A DNA stretch of 13,311 bases from an uncultured Lachnospiraceae bacterium. GTDB lineage: Bacteria > Bacillota > Clostridia > Lachnospirales > Lachnospiraceae. Both the position numbers and the translations under genes were made by a program. Within the stretch, counting starts at the first letter, position 1. Every line of letters starts with the position of its first letter. Shown one piece after another: positions 7,633 through 13,311 of the stretch. Where the stretch lies: positions 1 through 13,311 of the forward strand of contig CACZTA010000139.1 in assembly GCA_902783935.1 (NCBI GenBank). Direction: 5' to 3'. The notes under the pieces were generated by a model, which worked only from the letters and a program-made list of their open reading frames with translations, was not told the DNA's origin and did no database searches.

Positions 7633-8154
7633 TCAGCCGCCTGTCTGAAGAGAAGTAAGCCTGAAGCGCCTGATAAGCTGTGCCATTACCCTGATCACCG
7701 CAATCTCTGCCGGAATCATGACCGCCGTCTGTACCGCCCTCGTGGCAAGCACCGCTTTGAAAGGAGATCCGTAGAGAAACGAAATAAAAAATGTATTCAG
7801 CAGAAAGCTCAGAAGCAGCTGCCGGATCAGGACTGCCGGAATGATATGCGCAAAATCCTGCTTCCCGTGCAGGAAAAGGCCATAGGTAATACCGCTCAGA
7901 AAAGCGGTAACGGTAAACCCGGGAAAAAACGGTCCGGTCGGAAAAAGGAGTGCTCCCAGGATATCGGCGGCAGCACCGACGATCCCGGCTGCCAGCGGAC
8001 CGTACAGAATGCCGGCGGCAGCAAGCGCGGCAAACCCGAAACCGATGCGGATATTCCAGGCATTCAGCGAACAGAAACGCGTCAGCACGATCTCCATGGC
8101 CGCCAACATGGAGCAGCCGGTCAGCGTACCCGTGAGTTCATTTTTTCTGAACAT
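7633..8154 (-). CDS. folT: Folate-family ECF transporter S component
   Basis: The substrate-binding membrane subunit of an energy-coupling-factor importer, expected to bind folate or 5-formyl-THF and to work with a shared EcfA-A'-T module encoded elsewhere. The 173-residue protein has about six hydrophobic segments. The stretch LNAWNIRIGFGFAALAAAG, followed by a short loop and IVGAAADILGALLFPTGPFF, is typical of the FolT group. The ATG at 8154 is preceded by GGAGGTG at ideal spacing; a start further upstream at 8196 would fall inside the riboswitch and is rejected. The leader carries a THF riboswitch, which independently supports the folate assignment. Downstream lies galTK with no terminator seen between. 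Confidence 0.9.
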   Translation of the reverse strand: MFRKNELTGTLTGCSMLAAMEIVLTRFCSLNAWNIRIGFGFAALAAAGILYGPLAAGIVGAAADILGALLFPTGPFFPGFTVTAFLSGITYGLFLHGKQDFAHIIPAVLIRQLLLSFLLNTFFISFLYGSPFKAVLATRAVQTAVMIPAEIAVIRVMAQLIRRFRLTSLQTGG

Positions 8155-8158
8155 AAAA

Positions 8159-8201
8159 ACACCTCCGTGACACTCGCCACGAAGATGCTTCTTCACGTGG
8201 C
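8159..8201 (-). promoter_or_regulatory. Riboswitch expression platform hiding or freeing the folT ribosome binding site
   Basis: Two alternative hairpins share bases. Hairpin A (8201-8176) pairs GCCACG..AAGA with TCTTCGTGGC through 10 bp with a two-base bulge, and it uses the 3' strand of riboswitch P1. Hairpin B (8188-8159) pairs GCATCTTCGTG with CACGGAGGTGT over 11 bp, counting three G-U pairs, and covers the whole GGAGGTG ribosome binding site. When THF stabilises P1, hairpin A cannot form, its 3' arm is released, and hairpin B can block translation. Without THF, hairpin A keeps the site open. The pairings are seen in the sequence; the switching logic is inferred. Confidence 0.75.
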
Positions 8202-8323
8202 AGCGGATGCGGATGAGGTACCGCAGCAGCCCGGCCGGTCATCAAACCGGTATCCGGCCGCTTTCGTCTGCAGGCAACTCCCATCCTGCAGCACTTAACG
8301 CACCTGATCCTACTCTGACATGT
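8195..8323 (-). ncRNA. THF (tetrahydrofolate) riboswitch aptamer
   Basis: Read on the minus strand, the conserved THF aptamer elements appear in order. AGAGTAG is followed by P2 GGATCAGGT (8310-8302), which pairs with ACCTCATCC (8219-8211) with one mismatch. GCGTTAAGTG lies at 8301-8292. A perfect 7-bp hairpin CTGCAGG/CCTGCAG (8291-8285 and 8274-8268) has a loop beginning ATGGGAG. Then come ACGAA, a long GGCCGG/CCGGCC P3 arm, GCGGT, and the closing GCATCCGC. P1 pairs 8323-8315 with 8203-8195 (7 of 9 positions). The order and the invariant bases match the known class found upstream of folT genes in Firmicutes. The P3 arm is longer than in the best-known examples. Confidence 0.93.
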
Positions 8324-8344
8324 GTCGCAGTATCAAATTGTTTC

Positions 8345-8367
8345 TTACCTTACACCCTGTAATGTAA
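8345..8367. repeat. Near-perfect 10-bp inverted repeat upstream of the riboswitch, candidate operator
   Basis: TTACCTTACA (8345-8354), spacer CCC, TGTAATGTAA (8358-8367): ten paired positions with a single mismatch. No T tract follows on either strand, which argues against a terminator. A candidate -10 for folT, GATACT (8334-8329 on the minus strand), would start transcription near 8322, exactly at the riboswitch 5' edge. The dyad then covers the poor -35 region. I infer a transcription-factor site but cannot name the factor. Confidence 0.4.
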
Positions 8368-8446
8368 CACAGCTGCAGGTATCTGCCAATATCCTTTTCC
8401 TCCGTACAATGTGAATATTTCGTGATTCGGGAATGTTCCGGCGTTC

Positions 8447-9199
8447 TTACCGCGGAAAGCTGTAGACATCAAACCGGACCGCCTTTCCGCCGAGGGACCA
8501 GGACGGCTTCCTGCCGTCGAGGTGCGGTCCTTTCAGTGGCCTTTTGACAACGATCCGCCCGGGGCAGGCTTTCACTGCCGCTTCAAACAGCTCCGCTTCA
8601 TCCGGACACGGGCGCTCGAGCATCTGAAAGAGCTGGAGCTTCTTTCCCACAAGCCCCGATTTCCTCCGCTCCGGAAACATGGGATCCAGATACACAACAT
8701 CCGGAGGTGTCTCCAGTTCCGACAGGCCTCTCAGACTGTCTCCCTCACGGAAATGCATGCGTTCCGCCGCGTCCCTGAGCCCGTCCGAAAGAGCCGCCTT
8801 CCTCAGCGCATCGCGCAGAAGCTCTGCAATCAGCGGATCCCGCTCAAAGAGCAGCACCTCACAGCCCGCTGCCGCAAGAAGAAGCGCATCCTCACCGAGA
8901 CCTGCTGTCGCGTCGACGGCTGTGATCGTTTTTCCGCCATTCCCTTTGCCGAGCCCGGCAGCCCGCACCAGCAGTTCTCCTCTGAGCGCGTGCGGCTTCA
9001 GGCGCCGCGCCATGCCGGTCAGGTCAGCCCTGAGCCGCAGAGATCCGCTTATAAGAGTGAGCCCCTCCCGGTCAATCAGAAGGACAGGCTCTCCGTCCGG
9101 AACAGCCTGTCCTGCCTGAATCACAGGGATACAGAACTTTTCACTGAGGCGCCTGACAAGGAACGGATCTGCACCTTCCTCTGCTGCCAGTTTCATCAT
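8447..9199 (-). CDS. rsmJ: RsmJ-type 16S rRNA (guanine-N2) methyltransferase
   Basis: Predicted to use S-adenosylmethionine to methylate a guanine of 16S rRNA (G1516 in E. coli RsmJ). At 250 residues it has the length of E. coli RsmJ. The AdoMet motif VDATAGLGEDALLLAAAG lies near residues 94-111, an acidic strand end LLFERDP follows, and the catalytic motif DPMFPERRKSGLVGKK lies near 172-187. VVKRPLKGPHL and the closing GGKAVRFDVYSFP are also family traits. The ribosome binding site is modest (AAGGCGGG, about six bases upstream). It starts 38 bases after the SDR gene with no terminator between, so the two are probably cotranscribed. The family is best known from gammaproteobacteria, so the exact target in this organism is inferred. 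Confidence 0.87.
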   Translation of the reverse strand: MMKLAAEEGADPFLVRRLSEKFCIPVIQAGQAVPDGEPVLLIDREGLTLISGSLRLRADLTGMARRLKPHALRGELLVRAAGLGKGNGGKTITAVDATAGLGEDALLLAAAGCEVLLFERDPLIAELLRDALRKAALSDGLRDAAERMHFREGDSLRGLSELETPPDVVYLDPMFPERRKSGLVGKKLQLFQMLERPCPDEAELFEAAVKACPGRIVVKRPLKGPHLDGRKPSWSLGGKAVRFDVYSFPR

Positions 9200-9237
9200 T
9201 ATTCCCGCCTTCCCTGTGTCTTTATGAAAAGGTTTTA

Positions 9238-10014
9238 TTACATCGTCGTATATCCGCCGTCAACCGGAAGAATGACGCCATTGACATAGGAGCTTTCTTT
9301 GGACGCGAAGAAGATTGCTGCAGTATCCAGTTCGCCTTCCTTACCATAGCGTGCCATCGGGATCATCGTACGGGCGTAATTCTGGAAGAATTCAGAATCC
9401 AGCGTCTCTTTTGTGAGCGGCGTCTCGAAATAGCCCGGGCAGATCGAATTGACGGTGATTCCCTTGTCGCCCCACTCCGCCGCCAGTGCACGGGTCAGGT
9501 TGACAACGCCGCCTTTTGCCGCGTGATAAGGAGCCGCGGGAGCGATCTTATTGCCGACAAGACCGTACATGGAAGCGATGTTGATAATACGGCCGTAACC
9601 CTGCTTCAGCATAGCTGCATTGACGACAGCCCTTGCCATCTTGAACGTACCGAACAGGTCGATCTGAAGTTCGTTATTGAACTGCTGGTCCGTGATCTGC
9701 TCAGCCGGAGCGACGGCACCGGTGCCGGCATTATTAATCAGGATATCGATGCGTCCGAAATGATCCATTACCTCTTTTATCGCCGCTTCAACCCGGTCTG
9801 TATCCGTGATGTCGCATGCGACGCCGATCGCATCCACTCCGTATGTCTTTTTAATTTCTGCTGCATTCTGATCAACCAGCTCTTTGCGCCTTGCAAGGCA
9901 GACGATATTGGCCCCCTGTGAAGCCAGCGCATTTGCCATCTGGACACCAAGCCCTGTAGAAGCGCCTGTCACAACCGCCACCTGTCCGCTGAGATCAAAA
10001 TAGTTTTTCGTCAT
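9238..10014 (-). CDS. SDR-family NAD(P)-dependent oxidoreductase
   Basis: A 258-residue classical short-chain dehydrogenase. The cofactor motif TGASTGLG is at residues 16-23, NNAG at 94-97, the catalytic Ser148, and YHAAK with Tyr163 and Lys167. After the second strand it has LARRKE; these basic residues favour NADP(H) over NAD(H), though this is only indicative. The C-terminal PVDGGYT motif is intact. The overall character resembles the gluconate 5-dehydrogenase and 3-oxoacyl reductase branches, but the substrate cannot be fixed from sequence. AAAGGAG precedes the ATG by about 11 bases. It has its own promoter and leads a two-gene unit with the rRNA methyltransferase, a pairing with no evident metabolic logic. 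Confidence 0.9.
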   Translation of the reverse strand: MTKNYFDLSGQVAVVTGASTGLGVQMANALASQGANIVCLARRKELVDQNAAEIKKTYGVDAIGVACDITDTDRVEAAIKEVMDHFGRIDILINNAGTGAVAPAEQITDQQFNNELQIDLFGTFKMARAVVNAAMLKQGYGRIINIASMYGLVGNKIAPAAPYHAAKGGVVNLTRALAAEWGDKGITVNSICPGYFETPLTKETLDSEFFQNYARTMIPMARYGKEGELDTAAIFFASKESSYVNGVILPVDGGYTTM

Positions 10015-10063
10015 CTTGTCTTTCTCCTTTCATACGGGTTACCAAGTATCAATTTCTGCCGTC

Positions 10064-10093
10064 ATTATAATATGCATCCGCTCCCGGTAACAA
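10064..10093 (-). promoter_or_regulatory. Sigma-A-like promoter of the SDR-rsmJ unit
   Basis: The minus strand reads TTGTTA (10093-10088), an 18-base spacer and a perfect TATAAT (10069-10064). Transcription would start near 10057, about 43 bases before the ATG at 10014. Confidence 0.75.
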
Positions 10094-10145
10094 GATCACT
10101 GTGAACAGAAAGATTAAAAGTTAAACTAAAAAGCAAAAGAAAAGG

Positions 10146-10196
10146 ACAAAAAGAAAAACCTGCGGGCCACATACCTCACAGCATATGGCCCGCAGG
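10146..10196 (-). terminator. Strong intrinsic terminator of the beta-eliminating lyase gene
   Basis: A perfect 11-bp GC-rich stem (CCTGCGGGCCA at 10196-10186 with TGGCCCGCAGG at 10169-10159, read on the minus strand) is followed by TTTTTCTTTTT (10158-10148). It lies about 35 bases past the stop codon at 10232. Confidence 0.93.
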
Positions 10197-10231
10197 CGTT
10201 CTTATTTCAAATCATACCTTTTGGGAGCGGA

Positions 10232-11968
10232 TTATTTAAGTCCCCACTTCTTAAGCTTCTCTTCTCTGTCCTTTTCCCATTCTGCCCAGTAGCCGAAGTT
10301 TGCTTCGTCGCACATTTCTTCCTTCGTCGGTGCGTAGGGCTCAAGCCACATATGGAAGTGTCTCATCGGAAGGCCCTTGCCGAATGTAAGCTTCATGTTC
10401 GGGATCTGGTCGCGGTCATGGAACAGGGCGATCAGTGCCTTGGCTACATATTCGATGTGCTGCTTGCTGAACTGGCTTCTGTTGATGGCCAGACGGACAA
10501 CGTTGCACACCTCAGCCTGCTGTTCCGGTGTCTTCTCATCATATTCCATGGAGCAGTCACCCAGCTCTGAGCAGCGGATGCCGTAGCGCTTGATCATCTC
10601 AAGGGACAGGCCCATGCCGCAGAAGCTCTCGTGGCCTCTCTTGTAGCCGAAGAACTTGTCGACATCGATGTAGATTGCGTGGCCGCCTGCCGGCTGGACA
10701 ACCGGAACACCGCCTGCCGTGCAGAGATCAGCGAGATACTGGCACTGCTGTACGCGCTCGTTCTGATATTCGAATCTCTCCTCTTCATACAGGCCCTGTG
10801 TCAGTGCCATGATGTCATGGCCGGACATTCCGCCGTAGGAGTCATTGCCGTATGCGGAAATCTGGCGGGACTTCAGCAGATGGCCGATATCCATCTTTAC
10901 GCTGCCGTCTTCGTTGAAATCAGAGAATTTCTTCCAGAAGAGACCCTGATCCCTGAATGCCAGGAGGCCGCCCATGTTGGAATGGCCGTTCTTCTTAAGA
11001 GAAGCGGACATCACGTCGAAGTAAGAGAACATCTCTTTGGAGATCTCGGCGATGGACTTGTCAGCATAGCCTTCTTCATTCATCTTGATGAAGTAAGCGT
11101 TTTCTGCCCATCTTGCGCAGTCAGCCACGTACGGGATTCCGTACTTGTGAGCCAGCTCGGATGTCTCGCGGATGCTCTTCATGGAAACAGCCTGGCCGCA
11201 GACGGAGTTGTTCGTGATCGTTGTGTAGATAAGCGGAACGCTGTCAACACCGACCTGGTCAATCAGATCCTGCAGCTTCTGGATATCCATGTCGCCCTTG
11301 AACGGATTTGTGTCATACTTGCCGCTCTCCGGAACCTGGAACAGAACCTCTTTGTGGAAGAAGTTGCGCGGAATGCTGCCCATCTGCTTGATGTTTCCTT
11401 CAGTTGTATCGAAATGAGCGTTGGACGGGATGATGAAGGTCTTGCCCGGCCATTTGCGTGCGAAGATCGGCTTCAGGACATCGTACAGAAGCGTCTCTGC
11501 GCAGCGTCCCTGCGGGACGATGAACGTGTTCGGGCGGGACAGCTGGAACTTGCCGCCGTTGAAGAAGCCGCCTTCATGATCCACAAGATAGAGCTCATCC
11601 ATCATGCGGCGGGTATCGTTCTTGTCAACGCCTTCCTTCAGGAGGTTGATCGCGCACTTCTGGTCATCGCCGCGCTCAAAAACATCGCGGAAGGCATCCA
11701 GGAGGACATAATAACCTTTGTTGCGTCCGTAGGATTCATCAGCCAGGAACATCGCGGACCACTGTGTATCAGTCATGGATGTTGTGCCGGAATCAGAAAG
11801 CGTATCCACATAAAGCATGCCTGCCGGGAATGCGAATTCGTTCCACATCGTCTTCTCAAGGGTTTCTTCTCTTTCCTCGACTGTGACGACCGGAGTCTCA
11901 CGAACGACATGGGTCCATGACATCGGCGGCTCAACGTCTAACGGGAAAGTCTTTCTGATTTCGCTCAT
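10232..11968 (-). CDS. Tryptophanase-like beta-eliminating lyase, enlarged form
   Basis: A PLP enzyme of the tryptophanase/tyrosine phenol-lyase family; the likely reaction splits L-tryptophan to indole, pyruvate and ammonia. Matches to the family are DTLSDSGT (55-62), the catalytic Tyr80 in DESY, PQGRCAE (152-158), SNAHFDTTEG (182-191), the PLP nitrogen-binding Asp283 and Arg286 in ADCARWAENAYFI, the Schiff-base lysine (probably Lys326) in SLKKNGHSNMGG, SYGG, GGHAIYID and VRLAINR (491-497). FDTT, IRCSELG and RHF (536-538) agree with E. coli tryptophanase, where that His is His463. The arginine that selects tyrosine in phenol-lyase is a leucine here. At 578 residues it is about 110 longer than either relative, with about 46 extra residues near 100-148 and a longer charged C terminus. 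AGGAGG precedes the ATG. Family membership is firm; the substrate is less so. Confidence 0.85.
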   Translation of the reverse strand: MSEIRKTFPLDVEPPMSWTHVVRETPVVTVEEREETLEKTMWNEFAFPAGMLYVDTLSDSGTTSMTDTQWSAMFLADESYGRNKGYYVLLDAFRDVFERGDDQKCAINLLKEGVDKNDTRRMMDELYLVDHEGGFFNGGKFQLSRPNTFIVPQGRCAETLLYDVLKPIFARKWPGKTFIIPSNAHFDTTEGNIKQMGSIPRNFFHKEVLFQVPESGKYDTNPFKGDMDIQKLQDLIDQVGVDSVPLIYTTITNNSVCGQAVSMKSIRETSELAHKYGIPYVADCARWAENAYFIKMNEEGYADKSIAEISKEMFSYFDVMSASLKKNGHSNMGGLLAFRDQGLFWKKFSDFNEDGSVKMDIGHLLKSRQISAYGNDSYGGMSGHDIMALTQGLYEEERFEYQNERVQQCQYLADLCTAGGVPVVQPAGGHAIYIDVDKFFGYKRGHESFCGMGLSLEMIKRYGIRCSELGDCSMEYDEKTPEQQAEVCNVVRLAINRSQFSKQHIEYVAKALIALFHDRDQIPNMKLTFGKGLPMRHFHMWLEPYAPTKEEMCDEANFGYWAEWEKDREEKLKKWGLK

Positions 11969-12007
11969 TGCAGTTTCCTCCTGATTATTATATTGATCGT
12001 TTGAAAT

Positions 12008-12024
12008 GATACTTAAGATACTTA
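12008..12024. repeat. Short tandem repeat in the lyase leader
   Basis: GATACTTA occurs twice (12008-12015 and 12017-12024) with a nine-base period, inside the predicted 88-base 5' leader of the lyase gene. It could be a protein or RNA binding site, or chance in an AT-rich stretch. No recognised motif fits. Confidence 0.35.
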
Positions 12025-12062
12025 GAGAAAGGATTTAATAAATTTTTTATCACCCAAGAAAA

Positions 12063-12091
12063 ATATTATCAGAGCTGCCCGTTAAATGCAA
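12063..12091 (-). promoter_or_regulatory. Promoter of the lyase gene
   Basis: The minus strand reads TTGCAT (12091-12086), a 17-base spacer and TAATAT (12068-12063). An alternative register, TTGTTG, 18 bases and GATAAT, overlaps it. Transcription would start near 12056, giving an AT-rich leader of about 88 bases. No ATG-initiated tnaC-like leader peptide is seen there, so the Trp-sensing ribosome arrest of E. coli is not evident. Confidence 0.6.
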
Positions 12092-12168
12092 CAACTTTTT
12101 TATCATCATAAGAATTTTGTTATTATTCAACAGAATCCGTTCCCCTGTTTTGTGCACTTTGAAATCGC

Positions 12169-12843
12169 TCATCCGATCACGGAGCGCATAAGCTTTATTC
12201 CGGGCGCCAGGACCTCTGCATAATGCATCAGGCGCACCTGGACGTCTTCGATTTCCTCCCGTGTCACGCCCGGAACACCGAAGAAAAGAAATGCGATATG
12301 ACTGCTGTCCGGATGCAGGCAGGTCCGGAAATCAGCCCCTGCAACGAGGCTCAGGATAATATCTTCCTCATCTCTTCCGGTGACATCTCCGGGATAGCAG
12401 TGGGCGGTTTCCCCGCGGATACCCGGGAAGTCAATCTTCTCATCCGGGCAGAACAGTTCCACTTCTCCCTTCATGCGGTCAATATCATGCGTTCCGAGGA
12501 GCATGCGCGTCCGGAGCTCCGTGAGAAACGTCACTTCATTGATCGGGTTGCCTTCGGGAAACGGCCTTCCCTTCAGCAGCAGGGATTCCAGCTGCTGGCG
12601 CACCGGATATGTTTTTTTATACTTTTTAAAATACCGGTTATAAGGATGATCTCCGAAGACAGCCGCGCGGTCATAGTCCTTCATCTCCTCCCGGAGTGCC
12701 GCAAGTTCACGGTCTTTAAGTATTTCAAAGCTCTTAAGGTCCCAGCTCTCCCTCTCCGGAAAGACCGCATCCACGAACCCGAAATAAACCCCTTTTTCAT
12801 CAAACGACGGATGTGTTTTCACCTTCACTGTTTTACCCTCCAT
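12169..12843 (-). CDS. Free-standing B3/B4 domain protein (PheRS beta editing-domain relative)
   Basis: A 224-residue cytoplasmic protein related to the B3/B4 domain, which in the beta subunit of phenylalanyl-tRNA synthetase removes mischarged tyrosine. The diagnostic stretch runs from NPINEVTFLTELRTR to LLGTHDIDRMKGEVELF (about residues 99-132), matching the usual family pattern of N-P, a run of hydrophobics, then GxHDxDxxxG. GETAHCYPGDVTGRDEEDII follows. The role of stand-alone members is not well established; removal of a wrong aminoacyl group is only an inference. The ATG at 12843 is preferred over the in-frame TTG three bases earlier. The ribosome binding site is weak, and the gene starts 22 bases after the stop of the regulator, suggesting coupled translation. 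No terminator separates it from the lyase gene. Confidence 0.85.
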   Translation of the reverse strand: MEGKTVKVKTHPSFDEKGVYFGFVDAVFPERESWDLKSFEILKDRELAALREEMKDYDRAAVFGDHPYNRYFKKYKKTYPVRQQLESLLLKGRPFPEGNPINEVTFLTELRTRMLLGTHDIDRMKGEVELFCPDEKIDFPGIRGETAHCYPGDVTGRDEEDIILSLVAGADFRTCLHPDSSHIAFLFFGVPGVTREEIEDVQVRLMHYAEVLAPGIKLMRSVIG

Positions 12844-12865
12844 CAATTATTCCGGTGTTTCCCTG

Positions 12866-13311
12866 TCAGCCCGGAAGCTTCATGAGCCGGTACACGGTCG
12901 GCACCGATATGCCCAGCAGTTCCGCTGTCGTTTTAACAGAATCCTTCATAAAAAAGACTTCCATCTGTTCAAGTCTGTGAATGATCTGTATTCTTTCTTC
13001 ATTTGTCATGCGATCAACGGGAATCCCGTAGGCCTCGATCTCCTCCCGGATCCGCTGCTGCATATAATTGCTGAACCGCATGCCGGAGCCTTCATTGAAA
13101 GTTCCCGGGGCCTTCAGCCTCGTCTCCTGCCGGGCGGGATCATATCCCAGATATTGATTCAGCGCATCCCTGACCGTATACATAAGGTCAACCTGCATGG
13201 CAATCATGAAGATGCCGGCCAGACGCTCGCGGCTGTCACGTATGGCAAACACGCTGAGGCGCACACGGCCTTCCGCGGTACTGGCTTCCGTATCGACATG
13301 CGTAATGCCCG
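12866..13311 (-). CDS. YheO/DauR-like transcriptional regulator, C-terminal part
   Basis: The frame is open to the right edge, so the start lies outside the window. The visible 147 residues hold the end of a YheO-like PAS domain (GRVRLSVFAIRD, then AGIFMIAMQVDL) and a C-terminal helix-turn-helix. The latter starts near PVDRMTNEERIQIIHRLEQM and ends TTAELLGISVPTVYRLMKL, the Fis-like HTH typical of this family. A better-studied relative, DauR of Pseudomonas, controls D-arginine catabolism, so a small-molecule, perhaps amino-acid, sensor is plausible. It lies directly upstream of the B3/B4 gene and is read in the same direction. It may control the lyase gene downstream, but no operator can be pointed to with confidence. 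Confidence 0.88.
   Translation of the reverse strand, partial: GITHVDTEASTAEGRVRLSVFAIRDSRERLAGIFMIAMQVDLMYTVRDALNQYLGYDPARQETRLKAPGTFNEGSGMRFSNYMQQRIREEIEAYGIPVDRMTNEERIQIIHRLEQMEVFFMKDSVKTTAELLGISVPTVYRLMKLPG

Noticed and set aside
5925..7658. Two long plus-strand open frames (271 and 301 codons) opposite galT
   Set aside because: Antisense shadows of galT and its upstream gap. They have no family motifs, and their composition is that of mirrored codons.
7603..8298. 231-codon plus-strand open frame across folT and the riboswitch
   Set aside because: It runs antisense through a membrane protein gene and a structured RNA. The translation is rich in Arg, Gln and Pro without any family signal.
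10631..11920. 429-codon plus-strand open frame opposite the lyase gene
   Set aside because: It is fully antisense to a well-supported enzyme, has no recognisable domains, and is explained by codon bias of the real gene.
10232..11968. Tyrosine phenol-lyase assignment
   Set aside because: The phenol-selecting arginine position holds leucine, while FDTT and the RHF histidine agree with tryptophanase.
12100..12168. Terminator between the B3/B4 gene and the lyase promoter
   Set aside because: Only a 5-bp AACAG/CTGTT pairing with a long loop is present, and no T tract follows it.
1..13311. CRISPR arrays, tRNA or rRNA genes, insertion sequences, prophage or defence genes
   Set aside because: No regularly spaced repeats, tRNA-like cloverleaf, rRNA blocks, transposase or integrase motifs were seen on either strand.

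Overview
The window looks like a chromosomal segment of an anaerobic Firmicute, most likely a Lachnospiraceae-type clostridium. The clues are the type 2 (Firmicute) galactose-1-phosphate uridylyltransferase, an EpsC-type serine acetyltransferase, an energy-coupling-factor (ECF) folate transporter subunit behind a tetrahydrofolate (THF) riboswitch, strong GGAGG ribosome binding sites and sigma-A-like promoters, with moderately GC-rich coding DNA and AT-rich control regions. I see no phage, transposon, CRISPR, rRNA or tRNA. Two genes run off the edges.

Layout. At 1-84 (minus) is the start of an unidentified, perhaps flavodoxin-like, gene with an extended -10 promoter and a structured leader. 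At 307-1758 (minus) is a uracil/xanthine-type NCS2 permease with its own near-consensus promoter and a strong terminator. At 1866-2771 (minus) is an RluA/RluD-type pseudouridine synthase. A divergent control region at about 2772-3001 separates it from the only rightward unit: serine O-acetyltransferase (3002-3940) followed by a secreted single-lobe binding-protein-like protein (3966-4667). This unit meets the leftward galTK operon (galT 5955-7505, galK 4729-5943) at a shared hairpin near 4694-4721.

Upstream of galTK, 7633-8154 (minus) encodes the ECF folate S component. Its leader (8159-8323) carries a THF riboswitch with what appears to be a complete translational expression platform: an anti-sequestor hairpin overlapping P1, and an 11-bp stem that would bury the ribosome binding site. 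A near-perfect 10-bp dyad sits over the predicted -35 region. Next, an SDR oxidoreductase (9238-10014) and an RsmJ-type 16S rRNA methyltransferase (8447-9199) form a two-gene leftward unit.

The right end is the least ordinary part. A YheO/DauR-like regulator (12866 to the edge), a free-standing B3/B4 tRNA-editing-like protein (12169-12843) and an enlarged tryptophanase-like beta-eliminating lyase (10232-11968) all read leftward. The lyase has its own promoter, an AT-rich leader with a short tandem repeat, and a strong terminator. An aromatic amino-acid catabolism or sensing module is a reasonable inference here but is not shown by the sequence. Most of the remaining genes are housekeeping: uracil uptake, cysteine synthesis, Leloir galactose catabolism, folate salvage and RNA modification.
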